Shown one piece after another: positions 24,631-32,612 of a stretch of DNA of 32,612 bases. The DNA is taken from the NCBI GenBank assembly GCA_003671195.1, contig QWPJ01000043.1:1-32612 (forward strand), read 5' to 3'. A program made the position numbers and the translations under genes. Each line of letters begins with the position of its first letter. Position 1 is the first letter of the stretch. The stretch comes from Planctomycetota bacterium (GTDB taxonomy: Bacteria; Planctomycetota; Planctomycetia; Pirellulales; Pirellulaceae). The notes beneath the pieces were generated by a model that was not told the origin of the DNA, ran no database searches, and saw only the letters and a program-made list of their open reading frames with translations.

Positions 24631-25527
24631 ATGCATCAGGAAGTCTTTCAATTCTTGCGTTATCTCGATGTCGAGCGCAATGCCTCCGACCTGACGATCA
24701 AATCGTATCGTGAGGATTTGATCGATATGGCGGACTTTATCACCGACGAAGGTCAGAAAAAACGACGCCCCGGCGAGATCACCCCAACGGACCTTCGCGG
24801 ATACCTCACCGCACTGCACGATGCGGGCTATGCCCGATCGAGCATCAGCCGGAAACTCGCCTCGCTTCGGAGTTTCTTCAAGTTCGCTCAGCGACAGCAA
24901 ATGGTCGACTCGAATCCGGCCCAACCGCTGCGAAACCCGCGAGGCACCAGAAAACTCCCTCATTTTCTTGGCAACGAAGAAATCCTATCGCTTTTGAACG
25001 CTCCGAATGCTCAAACCGAAATGGGCCGACGCGATCTTGCGATCCTTGAAGTCACCTACAGCGCCGGACTCCGGGTCAGCGAATTGGTAGGAATGAACGA
25101 TCGCGATGTCGATTTTACCGATGGCACCATTCGAATCCGTGGGAAGGGTCGGAAAGAGAGGATCGGTCAACTCGGCTCGTTCGCCAACCAAGCCCTGACC
25201 GATTACCTTCAAGTCAGAAGGCCTGCCCCCAACGGCACCAAGGAACCCGCGACGTTCCGAAACAAATTCGGCGGCAGGCTGACGGCTCGGAGTGTGGCGC
25301 GAATGCTCGAGAAGTACATCAAAGAGTGCGGACTCGATACGCGTACGAGTCCACATACCCTCCGTCATAGTTTCGCTACCCACCTGCTCAACGGTGGTGC
25401 CGATATCCGCAGCGTTCAGGAGTTGCTCGGACATAAGAGCTTAGTGACCACGCAGATTTACACGCACGTAAGTACAGCCAACATCAAGGCTGCTTACGAT
25501 AAAGCGCATCCGAGGGCCAAAAAGTAA
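24631..25527 (+). CDS. Tyrosine recombinase XerC/XerD type
   Basis: A 298-residue tyrosine recombinase with the SAM-like N-terminal domain (LTIKSYREDL, ISRKLASLRSFFKF) and a complete catalytic domain: R148 (SAGLRVSEL), K172 (KGRKERI), H242-xx-R245 (HTLRHSFATH), H268 (LGHKS) and nucleophile Y277 (IYTHVS). Length and motifs match chromosome-dimer resolvases rather than phage integrases, and no attachment site is seen beside it. An AAGGAT about ten bases before the ATG supports the start. XerC and XerD cannot be separated by eye. It converges on metF. Confidence 0.93.
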   Translation: MHQEVFQFLRYLDVERNASDLTIKSYREDLIDMADFITDEGQKKRRPGEITPTDLRGYLTALHDAGYARSSISRKLASLRSFFKFAQRQQMVDSNPAQPLRNPRGTRKLPHFLGNEEILSLLNAPNAQTEMGRRDLAILEVTYSAGLRVSELVGMNDRDVDFTDGTIRIRGKGRKERIGQLGSFANQALTDYLQVRRPAPNGTKEPATFRNKFGGRLTARSVARMLEKYIKECGLDTRTSPHTLRHSFATHLLNGGADIRSVQELLGHKSLVTTQIYTHVSTANIKAAYDKAHPRAKK

Positions 25528-25566
25528 TCCCAAAACTAGCTTCAGGTTCCGACAACCGAGGGAATG

Positions 25567-26445
25567 CTACCATCCGACCGCATCGAGGACTTTCGATGTG
25601 GCTTTCGAAGAATTGAGCACATAGAAGTGGATCCCGGGTATCCCGGACTTGAGTAAGTCTGCAACTTGGTTCGCAGCGAAATCGGTTCCCACTTGGAACT
25701 GCCAATCGACTTGGTCGCTTTGGGATAACGCATCGACGAAGTCTTGAGGAAGTGCGGCTTTGCACATCGATGCGATCCGCTGGATACTAGGCAAGCTTAT
25801 GACCGGGAGGATTCCTGGAATCACGGGGATTTTGATCCCAATCGCTTCACAACGATCTCTGAAGCGATAGAAATCCTCGTTGTTGTAGAACAACTGCGTG
25901 ACGATCGCATCGGCACCCGAATCGACCTTGCGCTTGAGGTTCTCTAAATCCACCTCGGCAGACGGGGCCTCTTGATGGACCTCTGGATAGCCTGCGACCA
26001 AGATTCCAAGTCCCGGATACTCGCGTCGGAGCATCGAGACCAGATCGTTCGCATACCTCAGGCCACCTTCGGTTTGCTTGAACTCCGTCTCCCCCTTGGG
26101 CGGATCGCCGCGCAATGCGACGATGTAGTCGACTCCGATCGCCGTGGCTTCGTCGAGGTAGGACCTAAGTTGCTCGACGGTCGATCCGACACATGTCAGG
26201 TGTGAAGCGATTCGGAGATTATGCTGGGTCTTCAGAGCACCGAGAACTCCGAGGGTTCGGTCGCGGGTCGATCCGCCTGCGCCATACGTGCAGGTGAAAA
26301 AATCGGGCGAAAAGCGCTGTAGCTCCTCGACCGTGTTCATTAAATTTGGGAGAAGCTCTTCGTTCTTGGGTGGAAAAAGCTCGAAAGACAATCCACGGGT
26401 GCCACTTTGCAAACGCTCTGGGCTAAAAAAATCCTTAAGCTTCAT
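25567..26445 (-). CDS. metF: 5,10-methylenetetrahydrofolate reductase
   Basis: A 292-residue flavoprotein of the MetF family that makes 5-methyl-THF for methionine synthesis. FELFPPKNEE carries the catalytic Glu, followed by CTYGAGGSTRDRTL, ASHLTCVG, YIVALRGDPPKGE, DAIVTQLFYNNEDFY and the closing GIHFYVLN. The ATG at 26445 (MKLKDFF) is chosen because the 26 residues encoded before it are not MetF-like, and AGG lies a few bases upstream. It diverges from the DJ-1-like gene over 107 bases with no visible SAM riboswitch. Confidence 0.95.
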   Translation of the reverse strand: MKLKDFFSPERLQSGTRGLSFELFPPKNEELLPNLMNTVEELQRFSPDFFTCTYGAGGSTRDRTLGVLGALKTQHNLRIASHLTCVGSTVEQLRSYLDEATAIGVDYIVALRGDPPKGETEFKQTEGGLRYANDLVSMLRREYPGLGILVAGYPEVHQEAPSAEVDLENLKRKVDSGADAIVTQLFYNNEDFYRFRDRCEAIGIKIPVIPGILPVISLPSIQRIASMCKAALPQDFVDALSQSDQVDWQFQVGTDFAANQVADLLKSGIPGIHFYVLNSSKATSKVLDAVGW

Positions 26446-26552
26446 CGAGCTACCTGCTGCTCCTGGTGAATCCGAGATATGGCCTGTTGTAACCGTGAAT
26501 AACCGCACGCTAAGATACTTCAAAACACTTTATTTGGGAAACCTTCAACTTT

Positions 26553-27098
26553 ATGAACGATAAAAAACTCGCCGGCAAACGCGTTTTGGCTTTCGTTGGC
26601 GACATCTACGAAGACTTGGAGCTTTGGTACCCGAAGCTTCGGTTGATCGAAGAGGGGGCCCAGGTGGTCGTCGCCGGCGAGCGAGCCGAGGAAGTCTATG
26701 CGGGTAAAAACGGCTACCCTTGCACATCCGATGCAGCCATTGCGGATATGCACGAATCGGACTTTGACGCCGTTTTGCTCCCCGGAGGTTTCATGCCTGA
26801 CCGCCTGCGACGCCTCGATCAAGTCAAGAAACTTATCCGAGACTTCTCGGACGCCAAAAAATGCGTCGCGGCGATCTGCCATGGGGGTTGGCTGGCGATC
26901 TCTGCAGATGTCTACCGGGGGGTGCGGACGACCGGATCGCTCGGTATCAAAGATGATCTTGTCAACGCCGGGGCTCTGTGGGTCGATGCCCCTGTGGTCG
27001 TCGATAGGCACTTTGTCTCGAGCCGCAAGCCCGACGATCTGCCCTGGTTTGCCAAAGCCATGGTCGATCGGATCGCTGCGCAAGCCCCAAGAGCGTAA
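26553..27098 (+). CDS. DJ-1/PfpI family protein
   Basis: A 181-residue protein of the PfpI branch of the DJ-1 superfamily. The nucleophile elbow is C109-H110 in AAICHGGW, and the partner acid is E20 in DIYEDLELWYPKLRL. LLPGGFMPD and GSLGIKDDLVNAGA complete the fold. The family includes glyoxalase-III/deglycase-like and chaperone-like proteins, so it probably protects against carbonyl or oxidative damage. The metallophosphoesterase gene starts 21 bases after its stop, which suggests one transcript. Confidence 0.9.
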   Translation: MNDKKLAGKRVLAFVGDIYEDLELWYPKLRLIEEGAQVVVAGERAEEVYAGKNGYPCTSDAAIADMHESDFDAVLLPGGFMPDRLRRLDQVKKLIRDFSDAKKCVAAICHGGWLAISADVYRGVRTTGSLGIKDDLVNAGALWVDAPVVVDRHFVSSRKPDDLPWFAKAMVDRIAAQAPRA

Positions 27099-27119
27099 AA
27101 ACGCGAGCCCAACGACCCC

Positions 27120-27974
27120 ATGGACAGAGCGATTCGGTTTGTGCATATCAGCGATACCCATTGGGCCAGCGATGCGATTGCCCCGGGCATCGATTCGAAG
27201 TCCCGATTCGATCAACTTTGCGATCGGATCGCTGCGATCCCAGATCCCATCGACTTTATCTTCCACACCGGAGATTGGGTACACCGCGGACATCTCGATG
27301 GCGATACGGGCTACTCGACCAATCAAGCTTGGGATCGATTGCAACAACTCGGTCTGCCTGTCCTAACGGCCGTAGGCAATCACGACCATCGCCAAGTGCT
27401 CAGCCAACGCCTTCGTGGCTCGCTGCCAAGCGATTGGCAGATTCACTCTGTGGATTGCGAAGAAGGTCGACTTGCATATTGGTTCGAGGTTCGCGGTGAA
27501 TTTTTTTTAGTTCTCGACGCAAGAGCCTCTCGTCAGATCGATCCCCGGGGAGAGCTATGCGCCAGGCAACTGGCAGCCGTCGGAAAACTCCTGGCCGACG
27601 CCGATCGCCATTGGACGATTTTCATGCATTATCCACCCATCGAGCTGGATTGCGAGTGGATCGATCGGACGATGCGGATCGAGAACGGGCACCAATTCCA
27701 CGAACTTCTGGCTCTCCACTCCGGGCGTGTTCGGGGCGTGTTTTTCGGACATGTCCACCGCCCTGTAAGCTGTCTAAAGGATTCGATCCTCTATGTCAGC
27801 TCGGGCAGTTCTGCAATGCACTTTCCCAATATGCCCGGCGATCCACAAGCCATCATGCAGTCGGATCCTCTGGCTCTTGCCAACTACATCTGCATTCGCG
27901 ACGGGATGACCTTGGTCAAGACGCAATGGACCATTCTGAGCGATCCTCCGTCGGACCGACTCGACGCGCTGTGA
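27120..27974 (+). CDS. Calcineurin-like metallophosphoesterase (CpdA/class III phosphodiesterase type)
   Basis: A 284-residue dinuclear metal phosphoesterase. All family motifs are present: D12-x-H14 (ISDTHW), G51-D52 (HTGDW), G-N87-H88-D89-H, H170 (MHYPP) and GH211-x-H213 (FFGHVH). The sequence resembles CpdA-type cyclic nucleotide phosphodiesterases, but substrate cannot be fixed by eye. No signal peptide, so cytosolic. The upstream DJ-1-like gene and downstream prenyltransferase gene (32-base gap) are on the same strand and close. Confidence 0.9.
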   Translation: MDRAIRFVHISDTHWASDAIAPGIDSKSRFDQLCDRIAAIPDPIDFIFHTGDWVHRGHLDGDTGYSTNQAWDRLQQLGLPVLTAVGNHDHRQVLSQRLRGSLPSDWQIHSVDCEEGRLAYWFEVRGEFFLVLDARASRQIDPRGELCARQLAAVGKLLADADRHWTIFMHYPPIELDCEWIDRTMRIENGHQFHELLALHSGRVRGVFFGHVHRPVSCLKDSILYVSSGSSAMHFPNMPGDPQAIMQSDPLALANYICIRDGMTLVKTQWTILSDPPSDRLDAL

Positions 27975-28006
27975 ACCCAAGCCCCCTATCGAACTCGAAA
28001 TCACCC

Positions 28007-28975
28007 ATGGCAATGACCGCTACCCTCAAAGACTGGGCTCAGTTGGTTCGAGTCCCAAACACATTCACCAGCGCCGCAGATGCTCTGGCCGGTATGTGCC
28101 TCGGTGGTGCTTTTTCCATTTCGGTCTTTGAACCCGCCGCAGGACTCATTGCGGCACTCGCATCGATTCTGCTCTATTGGGGCGGAATGGTCCTCAACGA
28201 CGTGTTTGATTTAGACGAAGATCTGGCGAACCATCGACCCGGACCGATCGTCCGAGGCGCAATCGGCTTGGCCCAAGCCCGCTTCATGGGTTCTGCGATG
28301 CTCGGGATCGGATTGGCTCTTGCTTGCGCGGCCGCCTACTGCATCCATGGCTCGATCCTTGAAACTCTCGCGGTAGGCGTTCTGCTGATCACCGCAATTC
28401 TCGCCTACGACGGACCCTTAAAAAAAACGCCTCTTGCCCCGTTGGTTATGGGATTGTGCCGGGGGCTGAACCTAAGCATGGGAATGGCGATTGCAACTGG
28501 GCCTAAACTGCCGGATCTCTCTGCAGACCTTTGGTTCTACCCGGCCGCGTTTTGCCTTTATGTCATGGGATTTACCATCGCTGCGAGAAAAGAATTTCTC
28601 GGTGTCCAATCCCGCCGGCGTCTGTGGTTCGGTTGGCTGACGAGCTTTGCGGGGATCTGTTTGTTTGCATGGACGATTTGGAGATTCCCAAGCCCTTCGC
28701 TGATGCAAATCGCCCAACGACGCGGCGGTTCGGCGCAGTGGATTTTTCCGTGCATTATGCTGCTGCTGGCGGTTCCGGTTTTCCGCAGGGCCTGGAATTC
28801 GATCCGAACACTCCGAGGCCCGGATCTTGGGCTGGCAATCCGTACCGCGATCCTCAATATCCTCTTTATCGATGCGACGCTCGCCCTGATCTATTCCGGC
28901 CCTTGGATGGGCTTGCTCATCGCCGCTTTGGTCTTCCCAACGATCCTCTTGGGACGAGTTTTCAGAGCCACCTAA
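28007..28975 (+). CDS. UbiA-family prenyltransferase, EboC-like
   Basis: A 322-residue integral membrane prenyltransferase. The first Asp-rich motif is N64-D65-xx-D68-x-D70-x-D72 followed by HRPGP, which binds prenyl diphosphate with Mg. The second is around D135 (AYDGPLKKTPLAPLVMGLCR), where the CRGLN ending recalls EboC rather than MenA or UbiA. Seven to nine spans are visible. ATG at 28007 is the natural start; the same frame runs back to 27557 inside the phosphoesterase gene, in sequence without protein character. It is third in the DJ-1/phosphoesterase/UbiA run. Substrate unknown. Confidence 0.85.
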   Translation: MAMTATLKDWAQLVRVPNTFTSAADALAGMCLGGAFSISVFEPAAGLIAALASILLYWGGMVLNDVFDLDEDLANHRPGPIVRGAIGLAQARFMGSAMLGIGLALACAAAYCIHGSILETLAVGVLLITAILAYDGPLKKTPLAPLVMGLCRGLNLSMGMAIATGPKLPDLSADLWFYPAAFCLYVMGFTIAARKEFLGVQSRRRLWFGWLTSFAGICLFAWTIWRFPSPSLMQIAQRRGGSAQWIFPCIMLLLAVPVFRRAWNSIRTLRGPDLGLAIRTAILNILFIDATLALIYSGPWMGLLIAALVFPTILLGRVFRAT

Positions 28976-29162
28976 CGCCGTTCCTGTTTTGTTGGTTAGA
29001 ACGATTGTCCGAGCCGATGGATTATTCATCGATTTCCAAACCGCATTTGCCGATGCACTGATTTCTGCAAGATGCAGATCGGGCGTCTGGGCACTTGCCC
29101 CTAGGACCGAATCGCTTTACGGATGGCTGGTTTACTCTAAGATCCGAAAGGCTTTGTTTTCT

Positions 29163-29255
29163 ATGTCCATCGAAATCGTAAATACCATCGTGGGTATTTT
29201 GTTCGTTGGAATTTGGCTCATCGTTGGTCATATCATCACGATCAACCACTCTTGA
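29163..29255 (+). CDS. Candidate 30-residue single-span membrane peptide
   Basis: A short frame encodes a 30-residue peptide of which residues about 5-26 (IVNTIVGILFVGIWLIVGHI) form a single membrane helix. GAAAGG lies about 12 bases upstream, a little far for a ribosome binding site. The frame continues upstream to 28989 from a TTG, without protein character. A strong hairpin starts at its stop. Otherwise the 28976-29408 stretch holds nothing I recognise. Real but unproven. Confidence 0.45.
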   Translation: MSIEIVNTIVGILFVGIWLIVGHIITINHS

Positions 29256-29304
29256 GTCCCTCCTGCGATCGACTCGCATTGTCCGAGTGCGATGAGGGGA
29301 CTTT
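29254..29304 (+). terminator. Long hairpin, probable terminator
   Basis: Outer arms AGTCCCTC (29255-29262) and GAGGGGACT (29294-29302) with one unpaired base, inner arms ATCGACTCG and CGAGTGCGAT with a bulged G, and a CATTGTC loop. It is followed by TTT. The short U-run makes it a moderate terminator for the UbiA/small-peptide transcript. Confidence 0.5.
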
Positions 29305-29408
29305 ACACAAATCAAAAACGCACGATCGCATGCTCTGTAGCTGCAAGTTACGCCTCCGCCGGGGCAAGCCCGACGGTAGGCTCACCCAGCGTTCATCGAG
29401 CTCTTCTC

Positions 29409-29445
29409 GGCCTCCGTCGGCTTTATGCCGAATGGCGTTGAATTA
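29409..29445 (+). repeat. Left 37-bp inverted repeat
   Basis: The copy begins GGCCTCCGTCGGCTTTATGC and ends GCGTTGAATTA. It matches the reverse complement of 30953-30989 except for a T/C near position 18. It contains its own small CGGC/GCCG hairpin. The transposase stop codon (TAA, 29443-29445 on the minus strand) lies within it. Confidence 0.85.
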
Positions 29446-30867
29446 AGGTGCTTGAGCCACTTTTTCATGACTCCTTCTTGATTTTCTGCTTGGGCGAGGT
29501 TCACTCAAGCGAGCATATTTTCCATTCCTTTTTTTGATTTTGCGAGGCTCGTCTCGCCTTGGTCGGTTTTTGATTTTGAATTGGTTGGTTTGCGTAATGA
29601 GCCACTCTAAGTCGTTGATCGTCTTGCGCTCGGCCCCAAAGCGAACAAAGGTGTCGCGAGCATGGCTGAAACTAAATTGGCGAGGATGTTTGTCGCTCAC
29701 TTCGGCTGTGTCACACATAAGCAACGCGACAAGATTGTATGCCAGTACGTTCACGGCAAGTTCGCATTTGAGACCCCGTGGTGATTGGCATCGCAACTCT
29801 GCCAGATCCATGACCGACTTGAGACATCGAATGTCGAGTTCTGCTTCCCAACGTAGGCCGTAGAGATCCGCTATCGCCCGGGCCGGATACTTTTTTCGAT
29901 CCAGCAAGGTAGTCACGACAACTTTTTGATCGGATCGACCGTGCGTTCTATAACCAATGATGCGAATCGTAATCGTAGGGGGGAGCTTTTCCCAGTTTTC
30001 TCGAGATATGCGGTTATGATCAAATTTGGGTCTTGATAGCACCCTGGTTGTCTGTTGAATCCGGGATAAGTTTTGACCGATGAAAGGATTGTCTCTGGTT
30101 GCATGGATTCCGAATACGCCATCGACTTTTCGCTTCAAAAGTGCCGCCATTTCATAATAGGAATCGAAGATGGAATCTCCCACAACAACCTGGTTTTTCT
30201 TGAGGAAATCGAAGTTTTTTCGGAACAGACTCAGCTCTCCATTCCCTTTTCCGTCCATCGGCCCATACTGAAAACCGGTGATGACTTTGGTCGCTAAGGA
30301 GGTCAGTGTTATGACTCGGAGCGTTGGATATCCAAGTCCAATCTCTTGCGAGGTTGGTTGTGGGAACTCGGATTGATTAGCTTGTGTGTCTGGAGCACGA
30401 ACGGTGAAGCCATCTACCATGAGTACGTCCTTGTCGCACCAGCGCCATCGCTTGTCCACTCGCACGTTTGCTACCGCAACTGTTTTCTTGATAAGAGTCT
30501 CGATAAGATCAAGCGGTATTCGATTGCGAGCATAGCAATAGGCTGACGGATTGGCTGAAACGCTTGGGAGTCCTTGATCCTTGCGTTCTTTGTTGAGTCG
30601 GGAGACGACCGTGGAGCATGGCTCGTCCCTATTGAGAACTTGGGTAATGAATAGTCCGAGCGTGGTTGCCGGATCGAAGACTCTCTCTCGGTAATCGTAG
30701 CCCAGATCGCGTGCCATTTGATTAACGGATTGGTCCGAGAACAATGACTGCAATCGCAGCTTGTTACCTGCCGCCCGTTCCTGAATTCGCGTCCTGAGCT
30801 TCTCCAGAGAAAGTGGTGGGGACTTGACGGGGTGGGCGGTCGACTTCAGACTGTTCAACAGACTCAT
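29443..30867 (-). CDS. IS4-family DDE transposase
   Basis: A 474-residue transposase with a complete catalytic set: D152 (MVDGFTV), D231 (VVGDSIFDSYYE), and the YREK signature Y336-xx-R339-xxx-E343-xxxxxx-K350 (YGLRWEAELDIRCLK) that defines the IS4 superfamily. A strong AAGGAGG (30876-30882) eight bases before the ATG supports the start. The C-terminal ~50 residues are very basic (RRDEPRKIKKRNGK). The frame is intact, with no stop or shift, so transposition may still be possible. The stop lies in the left inverted repeat. Confidence 0.92.
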   Translation of the reverse strand: MSLLNSLKSTAHPVKSPPLSLEKLRTRIQERAAGNKLRLQSLFSDQSVNQMARDLGYDYRERVFDPATTLGLFITQVLNRDEPCSTVVSRLNKERKDQGLPSVSANPSAYCYARNRIPLDLIETLIKKTVAVANVRVDKRWRWCDKDVLMVDGFTVRAPDTQANQSEFPQPTSQEIGLGYPTLRVITLTSLATKVITGFQYGPMDGKGNGELSLFRKNFDFLKKNQVVVGDSIFDSYYEMAALLKRKVDGVFGIHATRDNPFIGQNLSRIQQTTRVLSRPKFDHNRISRENWEKLPPTITIRIIGYRTHGRSDQKVVVTTLLDRKKYPARAIADLYGLRWEAELDIRCLKSVMDLAELRCQSPRGLKCELAVNVLAYNLVALLMCDTAEVSDKHPRQFSFSHARDTFVRFGAERKTINDLEWLITQTNQFKIKNRPRRDEPRKIKKRNGKYARLSEPRPSRKSRRSHEKVAQAP

Positions 30868-30952
30868 TGAGCTGGCCTCCTTGCCTTGGTTTGCGCTTGT
30901 GATGAAACGCTTATCCAGGGCAGGAGGCCTTTGAATCTAGGCCATTTTTCAC

Positions 30953-30989
30953 TAATTCAACGCCATTCGGCGTAAAGCCGACGGAGGCC
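30953..30989 (-). repeat. Right 37-bp inverted repeat
   Basis: The inverted partner of 29409-29445. A further TAAAGCCGAC copy lies just outside it near 31012, and CCAAGAG/CTCTTGG pairs around 30988-31027. This suggests the repeat may be part of a larger repeated unit and not only an IS end. Confidence 0.85.
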
Positions 30990-31031
30990 AAGAGCGGGTG
31001 CCCCGCCAACATAAAGCCGACTCTTGGGTTC

Positions 31032-32612
31032 CTAGAGCGATTGCAAGTAAGCCATCAAGTCCGCTACGTCCTGAGGGGTTTTGTCCTCAAGGAGCCCCTT
31101 GGGCATGAGCGACTCGCTCGAAATTCCTTTCTGCTTGATCGCGTCGGCATTGATCCTTAAGACGTTGCCATCGGCAGCCTGCAATGTCACTCCATCCGAC
31201 GCTTGATAGATCACCAATCCGGTCAAGACCTCGTCGTCGACCGTCAGCACGTTCATCGAACGGTATCGATCGGAGATATCTCGGCTTGGCTCATAGATTG
31301 TCCTGAGCAGATCCACCGTTGAAAACCTCTTGGATACCCCCGTCAATGCTGGGCCTAATGCCGTCTGCCCACCATGGCACTGGCCGCACTTGGCTTGATA
31401 CAACAGCTTGCCCCGCTCGCTTTGGCCTCGGAGCTCTTTGATCTGACCTGCCAAGGCTTCGAGATCGATCTGGACACCGGGCAAGACCCAGCCGGATCGA
31501 TCCGATTCGGCGATCTGGGTGGTGTAATACAACTCCCAATCCTTCCACTGCTGGGTACTGGGCGGTTCGGGTTTCTGCAACTCCTTGGCCACCAGCTTGG
31601 CCCGCTCAATAACCGCAGCTTTCGGCAAAGCGACGTTCGAATTCAAACTAGCAGAGATTAGTTTCGCTAGCAGAGGATACTCGCGAGCGGCTTGCACCTG
31701 CGAGAGTTTCTCCAAGGCTCGCCAAGCACTCGACCAACTCGAGCGATCCGACGACTCCAGCGCGCCGACATACAGATCGTACTCGGACTCCGAGGGGTCG
31801 TTGGCAAGCAGCTCCAAGCAGACCGGACGAAGCGTCTCGAGGTCGCATGCCTTGCGGAACGACTCTCGCATCGGTGGTTCGATTTTCCCTGTGACGGCCA
31901 GCTTGATCATGGCTACTTCCCAGCGATCGGTCGGCAAGCTCGATAGATCCCGCCTGACTCGCTGCTTGATCAAGTCCTGAATATCCTCGGAGAAGGCGTT
32001 GACGATGACCAGATCCTCTCCGGTCAGCGTTTCCGTTAGAGCGGCGTAGGCGGCACCTAAGCCTTGGTCTTTCTTCGACAGAGCGCCGATCAACTGCTTG
32101 ATTCTCGCCGGCCATTGGTTGTCGGTATAGAGCCCGCGCCCTTTGACCTTTCGAACCAATTGCATCAAGGTCGATGCGGTTTTGAGGGTTTGCTCTTCGC
32201 TCCGCTTCGAGGTGCATTGCGCCAAGGTGCATAGGGTATGAAGATCCGCCGTCGGATGGCTGTTTTCGTCGATCTGCTGAAATAGATAATCGAGAATCTT
32301 CGGTTCGCTAGGCTCGAGCATTCCGATCGTGCGAATCGCTTCGGCTTGCAGAGCGAATTGGCCGGACTTGTCGGCTTGCTGAGCAAAATACAGAGCCCAA
32401 TCGGCCCAACTATTGCGTACCGCATCGCTCATGCGGGATGTGTAGAGGGCGCGAACCCCATCGAGCGCATCGGCCGGGACGTCCGACTGCAAGGGCAAAC
32501 TTCCGCGCCGGTCACCCAAGGCCGCTTGCATGGTATGCAAGCACTCCATTTGATCTCGCGTGGTCATGCCCGCTCGATTGGCCGACAGCCATCCACCAAG
32601 GGTCTCAAGGGC
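31032..32612 (-). CDS. C-terminal part of a planctomycete-type cytochrome c domain protein (5' end outside window)
   Basis: The visible 526 residues run open to the window edge, so the start is outside; the ATG at 32567 is probably internal. The first ~370 residues are helical and HEAT-like in feel. Then comes a single c-type heme motif CGQCH (31374-31388) followed by GPALTGVSKRFSTVDLLRTI and a beta-rich tail ending in DVADLMAYLQSL, which matches the Pirellula/Verrucomicrobium type heme-binding C-terminal domain. Full-length members usually have an exported dehydrogenase-like front, so the protein is likely periplasmic. Electron partner unknown. The IS4 element lies just downstream of its stop. 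Confidence 0.88.
   Translation of the reverse strand, partial: ALETLGGWLSANRAGMTTRDQMECLHTMQAALGDRRGSLPLQSDVPADALDGVRALYTSRMSDAVRNSWADWALYFAQQADKSGQFALQAEAIRTIGMLEPSEPKILDYLFQQIDENSHPTADLHTLCTLAQCTSKRSEEQTLKTASTLMQLVRKVKGRGLYTDNQWPARIKQLIGALSKKDQGLGAAYAALTETLTGEDLVIVNAFSEDIQDLIKQRVRRDLSSLPTDRWEVAMIKLAVTGKIEPPMRESFRKACDLETLRPVCLELLANDPSESEYDLYVGALESSDRSSWSSAWRALEKLSQVQAAREYPLLAKLISASLNSNVALPKAAVIERAKLVAKELQKPEPPSTQQWKDWELYYTTQIAESDRSGWVLPGVQIDLEALAGQIKELRGQSERGKLLYQAKCGQCHGGQTALGPALTGVSKRFSTVDLLRTIYEPSRDISDRYRSMNVLTVDDEVLTGLVIYQASDGVTLQAADGNVLRINADAIKQKGISSESLMPKGLLEDKTPQDVADLMAYLQSL

Larger units (their letters stand above)
29409..30989 (-). mobile_element. IS4-family insertion sequence (boundaries from inverted repeats)
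   Basis: One full-length transposase gene on the minus strand lies between 37-bp near-perfect inverted repeats (29409-29445 and 30953-30989, one mismatch). That gives an element of about 1.58 kb. IS4 relatives usually have 15-20 bp ends, and homology-like fragments (GCTCTT) continue just outside both repeats with a 3-base offset. No clear target duplication was found, so the exact ends are uncertain. Confidence 0.7.

Noticed and set aside
24631..25527. Integron or integrative element suggested by the Xer-type recombinase
   Set aside because: No attachment site, cassette array or cargo genes adjoin it, and the protein looks like a housekeeping resolvase.
27557..28006. Upstream extension of the UbiA-like gene frame
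   Set aside because: It lies inside the metallophosphoesterase gene and lacks family features; the transferase begins naturally at 28007.
31291..32425. Several frames of 80-190 codons within the cytochrome c domain gene
   Set aside because: They lie in other frames of a gene with a clear heme motif and an unbroken reading frame.

Overview
The window looks like chromosomal DNA of a planctomycete, probably near Pirellulaceae. The evidence is the combination of genes: a CxxCH-containing C-terminal domain of the planctomycete/verrucomicrobial heme-binding type, a ThiD2-ThiE fusion, a large LptD-like outer-membrane protein, a Tat-exported squalene-cyclase-repeat protein, and loose gene order with many strand switches. 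The placement is inferred from protein character only. There is no rRNA, CRISPR array or phage module, and most genes are housekeeping.

Layout. 1-1.3 kb: an Rpn-type PD-(D/E)XK nuclease/putative transposase gene, a two-way terminator and tRNA-Lys(UUU). 1.5-6.4 kb: a bicupin, a small membrane-anchored protein on the opposite strand, and an 1139-residue LptD/OstA-like protein behind a good sigma70-type promoter. 6.4-10.2 kb (minus): alaS followed by tsaB, so a tRNA-charging gene and a tRNA-modification gene lie together. 10.3-13.8 kb: an amino acid permease, a universal stress protein, and an exported SMP-30/gluconolactonase-like protein ending at a perfect hairpin. 13.8-16.2 kb: hisE-hisG, coupled by an ATGA overlap, with miaA pointing away from them. 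16.1-18.2 kb (minus): cysK and a Tat-exported squalene-cyclase-repeat protein. 18.3-22.3 kb (minus): a compact cluster gltX-trpF-CYTH-thiD2E with overlaps or gaps of a few bases.

22.4-24.5 kb (minus): a small membrane protein, an ABC-3 metal permease whose C-terminus is a DtxR/MntR-like regulator domain, and an unknown cytosolic protein. No ABC ATPase or binding protein is present beside them. 24.6-29.3 kb: a XerC/D recombinase, metF (minus), and a plus-strand run of a DJ-1/PfpI protein, a CpdA-like metallophosphoesterase and a UbiA/EboC-like prenyltransferase, then a candidate 30-residue membrane peptide and a hairpin. 29.4-31.0 kb: an apparently intact IS4-type transposase gene between 37-bp near-perfect inverted repeats. 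31.0 kb to the end (minus): the C-terminal part of a planctomycete-type cytochrome c domain protein whose start lies outside the window.

I did not find a convincing new multi-gene system. The best leads are the permease-regulator fusion without its ATPase and the phased repeats in front of it, the LptD variant with two OstA-like segments split by a low-complexity linker, two perfect palindromes in divergent intergenic regions, and the uncertain boundary of the IS4 element.
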